This document shows, piece by piece, positions 9,106 through 17,750 of a stretch of DNA of 60,291 nucleotides. Each line of letters starts with the position of its first letter. The first letter of the stretch is position 1. The position numbers and the translations under genes were made by a program. The stretch is from a virus: the IMG/VR virus record IMGVR_UViG_3300024346_000063, positions 1-60,291 of that record, one strand, 5' to 3'. The notes below the pieces were generated by a model. It was not told the origin of the DNA. It ran no database searches and saw nothing but the letters and a program-made list of their open reading frames with translations.

Positions 9106-9803
9106 TGGGAACAACTGAAGAAAGTATTGTATATCAATTATTAAGTGCTGTTAGAGCTTCTGAATTAAGCAATGATGAAGTTATTACAGAAAGACGTATT
9201 CGTTCTTATTTAAGAACACATAGAGCAAACTTAATAAGCAAATCTACTCTTGAAGGTAGATTGATTGGAGATGATTGTTTTCAGTCAGTGCCATTATCGT
9301 TTAGTAGATTAAATAAATTAGAATGGATATCAGTAGTTCCAAGTATCATAGGTTTATATGATAATTTTGGAATGAAACTAACAAGTCCAGGTTTTGAAAA
9401 CATCACAATTCTTTCAGAAGAAGATTATCATTTAAACAAGAAAAACCCTGTCAATAAATTTTTAGCTTCTGCAAAAGTCTTTAATTCTGTATTGACTATT
9501 CGTGTTCCAGACCCATCACCATATGCTATGAATGGAGGGAACTCAAATAAGACGATGCTATCTTGTTTAGTCAATAATAAAGATAAGATAATGATGTCAG
9601 CAGTATTAGACAATCCAGATGATGCTATTGATTATGATTGGACTAAAGATGCATATCCTTGTCCACCTGAATTAATACAGGAGATAAAAAATGAAGTTCT
9701 TAAAAGAGAATTTAATATTATATTAAGTACAAAACCAGACCAAGTACCGAATGCTAAGAATGATAATTTAAGATACCATGATCAAGGCCAAGTACAGCAA
9801 TAA
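9105..9803 (+). CDS. Putative connector/ring protein
   Basis: A 232-residue protein in the connector cluster, overlapping the previous gene by one base and the next by 26. The first half is charged and helical (ERRIRSYLRTHRANLISKST). A hydrophobic/beta segment follows, then an acidic Pro-rich part (YPCPPELIQEIKNEVLKREF) and a polar tail. No enzyme motif is visible. By synteny with crAss-like phages it is likely one of the ring or tail-connector proteins; which one cannot be told from sequence. Confidence 0.55.
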   Translation: MGTTEESIVYQLLSAVRASELSNDEVITERRIRSYLRTHRANLISKSTLEGRLIGDDCFQSVPLSFSRLNKLEWISVVPSIIGLYDNFGMKLTSPGFENITILSEEDYHLNKKNPVNKFLASAKVFNSVLTIRVPDPSPYAMNGGNSNKTMLSCLVNNKDKIMMSAVLDNPDDAIDYDWTKDAYPCPPELIQEIKNEVLKREFNIILSTKPDQVPNAKNDNLRYHDQGQVQQ

Positions 9804-10263
9804 TGTTGGTATAGATTATTTCTATGAGAAATTTAAGAAAGGAAAACACTTCTTTCCTAAACATTTCTTTTTTGGGTTAAAGACTTTAAAGAAGAAAGTA
9901 CCTGTAGATGAGAAATTACATATGCGCATTGTTAAAACGTATTTAGATATTTATTTTAAAGATTTCTACAAGAGTAAAGAGCCTTTTTACTTTCCATTAT
10001 CAGGAGAGATAGTAAAAGTTAAAGGAGCTAACTTTCTAAGAAAAAAATCAGAGAGTGTTGTTACAGATGTTATTAATTGGGTATGGTATTTAAGACCAGC
10101 TTTTAATTACTTTAGTAACATTAAGATAATAAAATTAAGAGGGAACTCAAAAATAACATCACTAGAGAAACAATACAAAGAAGATAATGATGTAGCTTTA
10201 TTAATGGACACCTCAAAATTTTTAGAGCAATTGAATTTAAACAATAAACTATACATACAATGA
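9778..10263 (+). CDS. Conserved crAss-like virion-block protein
   Basis: A 161-residue, very basic protein (dense in Lys and Phe) overlapping both neighbours (26 nt and 4 nt). The N-terminal pattern YSNNVGIDYFYEKFKKGK followed by a short basic helix and a segment FYFPLSGEIVKVKG resembles a small family found among crAss-like tail/connector genes. Its strong positive charge could serve nucleic-acid or protein binding inside the tail. Function is unknown. The extensive overlaps suggest strict co-expression with the ring genes. Confidence 0.55.
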   Translation: MIKAKYSNNVGIDYFYEKFKKGKHFFPKHFFFGLKTLKKKVPVDEKLHMRIVKTYLDIYFKDFYKSKEPFYFPLSGEIVKVKGANFLRKKSESVVTDVINWVWYLRPAFNYFSNIKIIKLRGNSKITSLEKQYKEDNDVALLMDTSKFLEQLNLNNKLYIQ

Positions 10264-11738
10264 CAAGCGGAATCGTATATTTTGAAGAGATTGTAGAAAA
10301 CATCAAAGATGCTACTGGCTATGGTAACTTACGACCTTATTACAATCGAATAAAAAGATTTATATTCAACGTGGAGAATGAAATCGGTTATGGTGGTGTC
10401 GTTGTTTTAAAGAAAAAAGAATATACTAAAGGAGACCAATTATATGATGGAAATCGTTTAATAGTTCCTTTTGATTTTTTATCTGAATGGAGTGCTGGAG
10501 ATTTATCTTTAGGAGTAGTTCAAGGAAATGTATTACAACTTTATGATAACGGTCCTGACAAATTAGACTTCAAATATTTAGGTTTTCTATTAGATGAAAA
10601 TGGCAATCCGTTTACTACAAGAAACAGACTTAATGCTGTAGTAGCTTATGCTGTTTATAGATTATATTCTCAACAAGTATTTATGCGTAAGGGAGCTGCT
10701 AATCAATATCAAATGTATCGTGAAGAATATTTTGATAGAGTATTAGAAGCAAGAGGTGATGATGCTTTCCCAACAGAAGAACAATGGAATCAACTTGGTG
10801 CTATTAAAAATGGTGGAGCATTTGAAGCTATGACAAATTGTGGAATGAGAACTATTTATCAAGGTGTTTATGATCCTTCTGTTTTAAATACTGATGGAGC
10901 ACAAGAAGAATTAACGTGTGTAACATTCATAGAAGCTATTAGCACTACGAATATGACCGTTATAGGTGTTATATCTCAATTAACAAAAACATTTATTATA
11001 GGTGTATCTAATGGTGATACAATGCTATATGGTAATATATGGGATAAAGACACAATGGTTGGTGTATCAAATGGTAAAACAACTATCGCTGATGCTACAT
11101 TATTAAGTCCTACAGAAGCTACAGGAACAACAATACAGATAAGTGGTAGTGCTAATGGTAGTTCTAATATTATTGCTTATACAGTTAAAAACAGTAAGCT
11201 TGAAGGTCGTAGTATTGCTAATTCTTATGTTCCAGGAACATTATCTCCACAAGCAACAATACGTTGTTATACTGGTATATATGAATTTGGAGACCCTCAA
11301 CATTTGTTAGGTGGTGTTGTACATTATGTTGATGAATATGGAAACAATCAAGTGAAAGGAAATATATGGCTTAATGAAAGTGTTACTTTCCTTGCTAGAT
11401 CAATTATAAGTGTTACAGATTGTTACGTATGTGGTAAAACTATTGCAGAGTCAGTAAATGTTCAATTTATAATTACGATAAATCCAAATGAATTATGGGA
11501 AGGACAAAAATTATCAGATTGGTATGTAGATTTTAATACATCTATACAAAATGGTGTAAGAAAAAGGTTTAATCAATTGCTTTCAGATGCAAGTTCTCCT
11601 GATGGAAGTCTACAAGTATATTATATATGCGGTACAAAAATTAATGGATATGCTAAAACATCTATTGCTCCTTTACAATTAATAGGAGCAACTATTATTG
11701 TAGATGAAACAAATTCCCCTTGTGACTTTATAACATAG
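10260..11738 (+). CDS. Ring/tail-stabilisation-like protein with inserted fibre repeats
   Basis: A 492-residue protein. Residues 1-~200 look like a connector/stabilisation domain (IVYFEEIVENIKDATGYGN, then RLNAVVAYAVYRLYSQQVFM, then QYQMYREEYFDRVLEARGDD). From about residue 220 the style changes to Thr/Ser/Gly-rich beta repeats including IGVSNGDTM and VGVSNGKTTIADA, the unit that forms the 12338-16267 fibre. Residues ~340-492 form another beta-rich domain. It starts with a 4-nt overlap (ATGA) with the previous gene. The composition suggests an exposed appendage grafted onto a ring protein. Domain limits are approximate. Confidence 0.6.
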   Translation: MTSGIVYFEEIVENIKDATGYGNLRPYYNRIKRFIFNVENEIGYGGVVVLKKKEYTKGDQLYDGNRLIVPFDFLSEWSAGDLSLGVVQGNVLQLYDNGPDKLDFKYLGFLLDENGNPFTTRNRLNAVVAYAVYRLYSQQVFMRKGAANQYQMYREEYFDRVLEARGDDAFPTEEQWNQLGAIKNGGAFEAMTNCGMRTIYQGVYDPSVLNTDGAQEELTCVTFIEAISTTNMTVIGVISQLTKTFIIGVSNGDTMLYGNIWDKDTMVGVSNGKTTIADATLLSPTEATGTTIQISGSANGSSNIIAYTVKNSKLEGRSIANSYVPGTLSPQATIRCYTGIYEFGDPQHLLGGVVHYVDEYGNNQVKGNIWLNESVTFLARSIISVTDCYVCGKTIAESVNVQFIITINPNELWEGQKLSDWYVDFNTSIQNGVRKRFNQLLSDASSPDGSLQVYYICGTKINGYAKTSIAPLQLIGATIIVDETNSPCDFIT

Positions 11739-11763
11739 TAAAATTAATTAAAAATAAAAATAG

Positions 11764-11771
11764 TAAATTTG
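11764..11771 (+). promoter_or_regulatory. Candidate -7 promoter element before the 150-aa gene
   Basis: TAAATTTG fits TAnnTTTG, 33 nt before the ATG at 11805, in a 66-nt AT-rich gap. No clear -33 element is seen. With the strong terminator at 12279-12317 it frames one gene as its own transcription unit. Confidence 0.45.
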
Positions 11772-11804
11772 AATATTAATAATAATCCTTAAATTTTTTA
11801 AATC

Positions 11805-12257
11805 ATGAGTAAATCAAATTCATTCGAAACACAGTTGTTACAACATTTGTTCAACAACACATCTATCGCCAATGTAGGTGATGCTACAGGATTGCCTGCA
11901 GCAGCAGCACCTGGAAACCTTTATGTAAGATTGTACACTTCTGCCGTAGTTGTAGATGATGCTACTATCGGTACTGAATGTGCATACACAGGGTATGTAG
12001 CAAGAGGTGTAGCCGTACCACGTACAGCTGGTGGTTGGACCGTTGCAGGAAATAACGCTTCTAATACAGCAGCAGTTACTTTTGGTGCTTGTTCAGCTGG
12101 TTCTGAAACAGTACGTTACTTTGCTATCTGGAAGGACAATACAACTACAGCAGATGCTCAACGTTTGTATTGGGGTCAGTTAACTTCTGACTTAGCTGTT
12201 AGTGCTGGTATCACACCTGAATTTGCTATTGGAGCATTAGATGTGAACGAGGACTAA
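11805..12257 (+). CDS. Small virion-type beta protein (phage fibre/decoration-like)
   Basis: A 150-residue protein resembling a widespread family of small phage structural proteins with the pattern NLYVRLYTSA...GTECAYTGYVARGVAV...RYFAIWKD. That family places an N-terminal helix (SFETQLLQHLFNN) before an Ig/jelly-roll-like beta domain. Ala/Thr-rich composition and codons richer in G and C than the neighbours suggest high expression. Its own candidate promoter and a strong terminator isolate it from the flanking operons. It may be a capsid decoration or fibre component. The functional call comes from family resemblance only. Confidence 0.6.
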   Translation: MSKSNSFETQLLQHLFNNTSIANVGDATGLPAAAAPGNLYVRLYTSAVVVDDATIGTECAYTGYVARGVAVPRTAGGWTVAGNNASNTAAVTFGACSAGSETVRYFAIWKDNTTTADAQRLYWGQLTSDLAVSAGITPEFAIGALDVNED

Positions 12258-12278
12258 ACCTTGTAATCTTATTACTAA

Positions 12279-12317
12279 AGCTGACCTCAATGTGCTACCT
12301 TGGGGTTGGCTTTTTTT
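12279..12317 (+). terminator. Rho-independent terminator
   Basis: AGCTGACCTCAA (12279-12290) pairs with TTGGGGTTGGCT (12300-12311) as a 12-bp stem including three G-U pairs, with a 9-nt loop, directly followed by a run of seven T (12311-12317). It lies 22 nt after the 150-aa gene's stop and would end its transcript before the fibre gene. Confidence 0.85.
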
Positions 12318-12337
12318 AAACTTTTCAATATTGGTTT

Positions 12338-15300
12338 ATGGCTATATTAACAAAATTTGCATCAGCGTTTACACTAACAACTGGGTTTAATGATAACTTC
12401 ACTAATCCACAAAATGCGTATGCAACAGATGGAGTTTTTGCCACTAATACAGATAGTAAACCGAGAAACAGAGAATTTGCTACGAATTGGAGAGGTTTTG
12501 ATTTTTCAGCTATTCCAACGGGATCAGTAATAAATTATGTTACGATTACAAATTGGGTAAAAATATCCTCAGCTAATACTTCAGGGCAATGGCGTAGTTC
12601 TGTTTGGGCTGATGTTACGGTTGCAGCAGCTTTAACAGCAGGGGTAACTGGTGCTATTGGAGATAATCAACAAGTGTTTCCTACTACAAGCACAACTCTT
12701 GCGAATTGGAATTATAATATGCCTACTCTTCCAACATTAGCACAATTAAAAGGAGCTAATTTTGGAGTAAGAGTTCAAGCGGCACAAGGTGGTAATGGAA
12801 CGATTTATACCTATTCAATAGATTCGATTTCTATAACCGTTGATTATACGCCACCTAATTTTAAGCCAACAATAGTTTTAAATACACCAGCTAACTCAGC
12901 TATAGGGCAAAGCCTAACCCCAAAATTAGAATTTACGGGTTCTGATGTAGATTTAGATACTTTAGAATATGAAGTTCAGATTGATACTGTTAATACATTT
13001 GACAGTCAAGGTTCTACACCTTTAATAAATGCCTTATCTTCTGTACCCGATGCAGGTTTTTTAAATACTGTTAATGGTGGAGATACGCATCCGTTTAATA
13101 ATAATGAGAAAATAAGTTATACGGTTCAAAGTGCTAATAAATTAACCGCAGTAACACAACACTATTGGAGAGCAAGAGCATTTGATGGTATTGATTGGAG
13201 TGATTGGAGTGCCTTTAGAAGTTTTACTACCCTTAATAATAGATTAATAGGTTTATCCTCTTCTGCAATAACAGTCACAGGTAATTTAACTGTTCAAGTA
13301 AGTGGGGAAATTTCTGGTAATACAAATAAGAGGTTAATTTATACTTATGATTTCGATGGGAGTGATGCTACCGCACTTGATGCTGATGGGGTTTGGACTG
13401 ACGAAATAAATATACAAGATGGGAGTCTTGCTACTTATGGTTCTACATCTACTGAAGGTAGTAATACTCTTAATAATGTTAAAATTGAGGGTACAAATGC
13501 ACCTTTATTAGCTATTCCTATTGATTATGTAGCAGCAAGAATGGATGTAGAAATAGATTCATTAGGAATGGATTCTACGGATAACTACATATTAAATACA
13601 CCTACAGGTGGTTGGACTTGGGCTAAAATTCAAGCATTAGAAGTTATTCTATGGAAAAGTAATGTAATCACTTATACCAATATCCGTAGTGAAATTTATA
13701 CTGATGGCTTAGGAGAAAAAGTATCACCTACTTATCTTACTCTAATAAAGATAGGAACAGTAGCTAAAGTATATAGAACTCAAATTGTAGTTGCTACTTT
13801 TGAAGAGATCGTATCTGGAACTACAACTACAGGTATTTTAACGGAAGCTGAAAATAGTGGAGCTCTTAGAGGTGTTATAAATAATGTTACCACTACAGTA
13901 GGTATTTTAAAAGGTAAGGCAAATTTAATAGGTGTTATTAATAGTTCTACTACTACAACGGTTACTTCTATAACTTTAAAAATTTATGTAGCTTCTAATG
14001 GTATTGCTACAGTTACAGGAGTTATTCATGCATATGCAAAAGCTTTTGGTGTATCAAATGGTGTTACTACAACCGTTGGTGTTATATTAGGTTACGCTAA
14101 AATATTTGGTATTTCTGATGTTATAGTATCTACACAAGGTATTTTAAGAGGTATAGCTAAAATGAATGGCGCTTCTAATACTTCTTCAACTACAGAAGGG
14201 ATATTGGCTAATGGAGTTATCATACAGCCTATTGATGGAATTATAAATGGCATTGCTACGACTAATGCTATTTTAACAGCTAAAGGGATTGTACAAGCTG
14301 TATCTAATGTTGCTTTAACTGTTAGTGGTGTACTAAATGCAAGAGGTTATTTAGTTGGTGCAATCAATACATCTACTAATCTTACAGCTATACTTTTAGC
14401 AAAGGGAAAGCTGGTTGGTTCTGCCGATGGTTTAGGTTCTTGTGCAGGACTTCTAAATTCTAACCTACAAGGGAGTGTTATCGTTAATACAACGACTAAC
14501 ACTTTTGGTATTTTAACAGGTGATGGTGCACTTGTTGGTTCTTCAAATGCAACTAATCAACTTATAGGTTTACTTTCTTCTTCACTTCAAGCTGTAGGAA
14601 CTACCAATGGTACTACAACAATTTCTGGAATATTACAAGCAAAAGGGGAGTTGAATGGGTTGAGTTTCAACCAATCAACCGAAGAGGGTATCTTAAATGC
14701 TATCGGACAATGTATTGGACAATCTATTGGACAGTGTACGATAGAAGGCTTATTAGTATCTAATATTATTTTTGGTACTGCTAATGGTAGTACTACTATA
14801 AGTGGTCTTATTTCACAAATAGTAAGTATTAGTGCTGTTAGTAATAATACGGCTTCAACATCAGGTTTACTAAATTCAAATCTTCAAGGTTCTGTAGTTG
14901 TCAATACAACTACAATAACCTTCGGTATATTAACTGCAAGTGGTTCACTTATAAGTGAAATTACATCAGTAACAACATTACAAGGTTTATTAAATGCTAT
15001 AACGCAAATTCATGCTGAATCCAACGGTCTGACGACTTCTGTTGGTGTATTGCTTGGTAAAGCGAGTTTGAGTGCAAGCGTTAATAGTTCATCGTCAGTA
15101 TCAGCAACATTAAATGGATTAGGAGTTAATGAAGGAACGAGTCAAGGTGCCACTTTGATTTCTGGAGTACTCTTAGCAAAAGGATCACTGAACGCAACTA
15201 TTAACGCCACTGCCTCAACAACTGCTACTATCGGTAGTGGTGCTATGTCAGCTACCTCAAATGGTAGTAGTTTATTATCAGGGTTACTAAACTCTAATTT

Positions 15301-16267
15301 ACAAGGCTCTGTAGTGGTTAATACTACTACGATTACAACAGCTACATTAACAGGTTTAGGACTACTTGAAAGCGTTACCAACGCTTTTGCGTATGTAGAA
15401 GGAATTATAAGTTCATTCGCTTTTATAATTGGAGAGAGCAATGGTCAGGCAACAACAGAAGGGATACTTACAAGTAATGCTATAAATGGAAACTCTTATG
15501 GTAGCACTACAACAAATGGTATTCTTACTGCTAAAGGAAATTTAAACGGAGAAATAAATACGTTAAGTATAGTTACTGCTATTCTTAATGCACTATCAAA
15601 TACAATAGGTACTTCTAATGGATTAACAACGATAACCTCAATACTTAAAGGTAAAGGATTATTATTAGGTATATCGAATGGTGTTACTACGACCAGTGCT
15701 TCTATAAAGTCTATAGGAGCATTGGAGGGTAGTAGTTCATCACTAACAATTTTATTAGGTTTCTTAGAAGGAGTAGGCTCAATAGCTGGTAGTTCCAATG
15801 GACAGGCCTCAACAGAAGGTATTCTTATTAGCGATGCTATGGCTGGGATTGCTAATGGAACAGCTACAACACAAGGAATACTATCAGCTATAGGCTTATT
15901 ATCAGGAGAGAGTAATGGTGTTACAGAACTGATTGCAGGACTATATCAAACAAACCCTATTTTCGGAACGATTGATGGAGATACTATATTGATAGGTATC
16001 TTAACGCAATCTACAGCTCTTTCAGGCACTTCTAATGGACTTTCTATTGTAAGTGGAATACTATTAGGTAAACGAGGTTTAGACGTTAAATGCTTCTATG
16101 AAGTGCATTATGTAGACCACCAATATTTGATTAAATATATTAATGTTAATTTTATAGTGCAATATTTGAAAGTTGAATATCTCACAAAATATAAGATTAC
16201 TAATTTTGTAGTACAATATCTAACCGAAAAATATAACTCAAAATATAAATGCGATAAAAATGGATAA
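12338..16267 (+). CDS. Large repetitive tail/appendage fibre
   Basis: A 1309-residue fibre. Residues 1-~175 form a beta-sandwich-like domain. Residues ~176-300 are fibronectin/Ig-like, with the typical phrases KPTIVLNTPANSA and HYWRARAFDGIDWSDWSAF. A further beta domain runs to ~490. From ~491 to ~1245 there are roughly 38 units of about 20 residues, consensus G-I-L-x-A-K-G-x-L-x-G-x-S-N-G-x-T-T-x-x, probably a continuous beta-solenoid or trimeric fibre shaft. A 139-residue super-repeat is marked by LLNSNLQGSVVVNTTT at residues 705, 844 and 983. The last ~60 residues change to an aromatic/basic repeat. No enzymatic motif is seen. The gene overlaps the next by 8 nt. It likely makes a host-binding appendage (inference). 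Confidence 0.75.
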   Translation: MAILTKFASAFTLTTGFNDNFTNPQNAYATDGVFATNTDSKPRNREFATNWRGFDFSAIPTGSVINYVTITNWVKISSANTSGQWRSSVWADVTVAAALTAGVTGAIGDNQQVFPTTSTTLANWNYNMPTLPTLAQLKGANFGVRVQAAQGGNGTIYTYSIDSISITVDYTPPNFKPTIVLNTPANSAIGQSLTPKLEFTGSDVDLDTLEYEVQIDTVNTFDSQGSTPLINALSSVPDAGFLNTVNGGDTHPFNNNEKISYTVQSANKLTAVTQHYWRARAFDGIDWSDWSAFRSFTTLNNRLIGLSSSAITVTGNLTVQVSGEISGNTNKRLIYTYDFDGSDATALDADGVWTDEINIQDGSLATYGSTSTEGSNTLNNVKIEGTNAPLLAIPIDYVAARMDVEIDSLGMDSTDNYILNTPTGGWTWAKIQALEVILWKSNVITYTNIRSEIYTDGLGEKVSPTYLTLIKIGTVAKVYRTQIVVATFEEIVSGTTTTGILTEAENSGALRGVINNVTTTVGILKGKANLIGVINSSTTTTVTSITLKIYVASNGIATVTGVIHAYAKAFGVSNGVTTTVGVILGYAKIFGISDVIVSTQGILRGIAKMNGASNTSSTTEGILANGVIIQPIDGIINGIATTNAILTAKGIVQAVSNVALTVSGVLNARGYLVGAINTSTNLTAILLAKGKLVGSADGLGSCAGLLNSNLQGSVIVNTTTNTFGILTGDGALVGSSNATNQLIGLLSSSLQAVGTTNGTTTISGILQAKGELNGLSFNQSTEEGILNAIGQCIGQSIGQCTIEGLLVSNIIFGTANGSTTISGLISQIVSISAVSNNTASTSGLLNSNLQGSVVVNTTTITFGILTASGSLISEITSVTTLQGLLNAITQIHAESNGLTTSVGVLLGKASLSASVNSSSSVSATLNGLGVNEGTSQGATLISGVLLAKGSLNATINATASTTATIGSGAMSATSNGSSLLSGLLNSNLQGSVVVNTTTITTATLTGLGLLESVTNAFAYVEGIISSFAFIIGESNGQATTEGILTSNAINGNSYGSTTTNGILTAKGNLNGEINTLSIVTAILNALSNTIGTSNGLTTITSILKGKGLLLGISNGVTTTSASIKSIGALEGSSSSLTILLGFLEGVGSIAGSSNGQASTEGILISDAMAGIANGTATTQGILSAIGLLSGESNGVTELIAGLYQTNPIFGTIDGDTILIGILTQSTALSGTSNGLSIVSGILLGKRGLDVKCFYEVHYVDHQYLIKYINVNFIVQYLKVEYLTKYKITNFVVQYLTEKYNSKYKCDKNG
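13810..16070 (+). repeat. Array of about 38 SNG-type 20-residue coding repeats
   Basis: Protein-level tandem array within the fibre gene, with a unit of about 60 nt. Conserved positions are a Gly-Ile/Val-Leu turn, an Ala-Lys-Gly or similar, and a Ser-Asn-Gly followed by Thr-Thr. DNA copies have diverged strongly at synonymous sites. Three 417-nt super-repeats begin at 14450, 14867 and 15284. Confidence 0.85.
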
Positions 16268-16622
16268 GAATAAAATCAAAAGAATAGATCGTGATACCAG
16301 CAAATTGAATTTTGTAATACGTTTTCCAAAAGGAAAGACTTATACAGATATTCAGGATATCATATTTTTGGTAAAAGAAACAGATGCTACTGCATTGGAA
16401 AACGCTTTAATTACAAAGCTGATGTCTAATTCAGAAATAGAATTGGTAGCACCTGAATCAGCATTAGTAAGCTTTACTACGAATGATTACGACCCTTTAG
16501 AAATAGCGACTCTTTATAGAGCTGCTTTATTCTGTAAGTGGAATGATACAGATGATTTTGATGAAAATGTAGAAAGGCTATTTGACTTTGAAATAACACA
16601 AAACTTTCATAATAATAATTAA
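16260..16622 (+). CDS. Small baseplate/fibre-base-type protein
   Basis: A 120-residue protein overlapping the fibre gene by 8 nt. It starts MDKNKIKRIDRDTSKLNFVI and alternates strands with acidic turns (DIQDIIFLVKETDATALENA, then a long segment ending in LFDFEITQNF). This is reminiscent of the N-terminal immunoglobulin-like domain of phage upper-baseplate (BppU-type) proteins, which describe a directive phrase with VKET and a 'Y..AL' strand. It may attach the fibre to the particle. The similarity is a memory-level judgement, and an unrelated small structural protein is also possible. Confidence 0.45.
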   Translation: MDKNKIKRIDRDTSKLNFVIRFPKGKTYTDIQDIIFLVKETDATALENALITKLMSNSEIELVAPESALVSFTTNDYDPLEIATLYRAALFCKWNDTDDFDENVERLFDFEITQNFHNNN

Positions 16623-16624
16623 AA

Positions 16625-16861
16625 ATGACAGAGTACCTAAAAGATATTAATGGTAAAATCAGCATCAAAAGAATTTGGGCTAATAGGCTTATTTGGATTG
16701 GTGTAGCGATGAATATCGTTTATTTTATCTTATGGTGCCACGCTTATTATAGCGAAAAGAAATTGCTTGAATATCCAACAGAAATGATTTGGGGAATGTT
16801 AGGAAGTGGATTAGGTGCCATTGGTTTAACTGTAGTAGAACAAAAAACAAATATAACGTAG
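16625..16861 (+). CDS. Putative holin (two membrane segments)
   Basis: A 78-residue protein with two predicted membrane helices, about residues 22-42 (LIWIGVAMNIVYFILWCHAY) and 52-70 (IWGMLGSGLGAIGLTVVEQ), separated by a short charged loop. The size, helices and place at the start of a lysis-type cluster fit a phage holin that would let lysis enzymes reach the cell wall. It starts 3 nt after the previous gene. Holins share little sequence, so the call rests on topology and context. Confidence 0.55.
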   Translation: MTEYLKDINGKISIKRIWANRLIWIGVAMNIVYFILWCHAYYSEKKLLEYPTEMIWGMLGSGLGAIGLTVVEQKTNIT

Positions 16862-16885
16862 TAGTAATAATTAATCATCCCAATA

Positions 16886-17200
16886 ATGACACAAGAAAAA
16901 AAACAACAATTGAAAGAGATATTGCCAACATGGCTAACATTAGGAAACATGATTTTGTTAATAGGCTTATTCTATGCAAGAGGACAAACAGATGAAGGTA
17001 TGAGAAAAGACATTATTAATAATTCGAAAGAAATCATAGAAATTAGTCGTAAAATAGAAACGCATAAAAGCTCTGCTTATGAACATAGGTCTATGGATGA
17101 TTTAATGATTAAATTTGTTCCGAGAGAGGAATTAAAAGCGACACTTGATAATATTGTAAAATCCCAAGACGAGATAAAGCAATTAATTAAAGAAAAATAA
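16886..17200 (+). CDS. Membrane-anchored coiled-coil protein of the lysis cassette
   Basis: A 104-residue protein with one membrane helix near residues 14-32 (TWLTLGNMILLIGLFYA) and then a long charged coiled coil to the end (GMRKDIINNSKEIIEISRKI onward). This layout resembles XhlA-type or antiholin-like accessory proteins beside phage holins. No signal-peptidase site or Cys lipobox is present. It sits between the holin-like and DUF5675-type genes. The exact role is unknown; lysis timing or membrane anchoring is inferred. Confidence 0.5.
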   Translation: MTQEKKQQLKEILPTWLTLGNMILLIGLFYARGQTDEGMRKDIINNSKEIIEISRKIETHKSSAYEHRSMDDLMIKFVPREELKATLDNIVKSQDEIKQLIKEK

Positions 17201-17206
17201 TAAGTT

Positions 17207-17647
17207 ATGAAACCAATCGTGAAAGTACATAGATTTTGGCAAGATGAAAATCAAACATCAGGAAATATTACTGTTATTAGTGCTGATGATAATTTTCCAT
17301 TATATGCTTCTTTAGGTTTAGAAAGAGGCTGGAAAAATAATCAGAACAATATTAGTTGTATTCCTATTGGAACATATCAATTAAAGTTAGAATACTCACC
17401 GAGATTTAAAACAGACCTTTGGGAAGTTAAAGGTGTTCCGGGAAGAGCTGAATGCAAATTTCACGCAAGTAATTACTGGTTTCAATTAAACGGTTGCATA
17501 GCACCAGGTTTAAGATATAAAAATATGAACAACGACAATTATCGTGATGTTACTAATAGTTCTGATTCATTAAGAGCATTTCACGAAGCACTAAAACCCC
17601 ATACGGAAGCAATTTTAATTATAACAGGAGAACACAAAATTAAATAG
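17207..17647 (+). CDS. DUF5675-type putative peptidoglycan-active protein
   Basis: A 146-residue protein. The core pattern SCIPIGTYQLKLEYSPRFKT, then LWEVKGVPGRAECKFHASNY and NGCIAPGLRY matches the DUF5675 layout that I recall: a G-T-Y, an SPRF, a VPGR followed by an H in a short strand, and a GCI near the end. The H and C arrangement resembles the YkuD L,D-transpeptidase-like fold, so a cell-wall cutting or linking activity is plausible. Here the His is His91 in KFHASN and the Cys is in NGCIAPG. No signal peptide is seen, so it would rely on the holin-like partner upstream. Family membership is likely; activity is inference. Confidence 0.65.
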   Translation: MKPIVKVHRFWQDENQTSGNITVISADDNFPLYASLGLERGWKNNQNNISCIPIGTYQLKLEYSPRFKTDLWEVKGVPGRAECKFHASNYWFQLNGCIAPGLRYKNMNNDNYRDVTNSSDSLRAFHEALKPHTEAILIITGEHKIK

Positions 17648-17648
17648 T

Positions 17649-17750
17649 ATGAAAGAGGTTAAACGTTATTTAGTAAACTTAACAAGAGTAGATAAAGTTA
17701 TTCTCATAATCTCTTTAATGTTATTAATATTTTTAATAAAAGAAATATGA
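17649..17750 (+). CDS. 33-residue single-pass membrane peptide
   Basis: A short gene encoding a basic N-terminus (MKEVKRYLVNLTRVDK) and one hydrophobic helix (VILIISLMLLIFLIKEI). It starts one base after the previous stop codon, and its stop overlaps the next gene's start (ATGA at 17747-17750). The tight fit between two lysis-type genes supports it being real. It could be a pinholin-like or antiholin-like regulator; nothing more specific is visible. Confidence 0.6.
   Translation: MKEVKRYLVNLTRVDKVILIISLMLLIFLIKEI

Noticed and set aside
15142-15798. Two antisense frames inside the fibre repeat array
   Set aside because: Val/Thr/Ala-rich shadows produced by the repetitive sense codons; no start context.
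13810-16070. CRISPR-like array
   Set aside because: Periodic, but a continuous reading frame with diverged units; no conserved palindromic repeat with unique spacers.
16789-16995. + strand frame bridging the holin-like and coiled-coil genes
   Set aside because: Overlaps two better supported membrane genes in another frame and shows no membrane or domain pattern.
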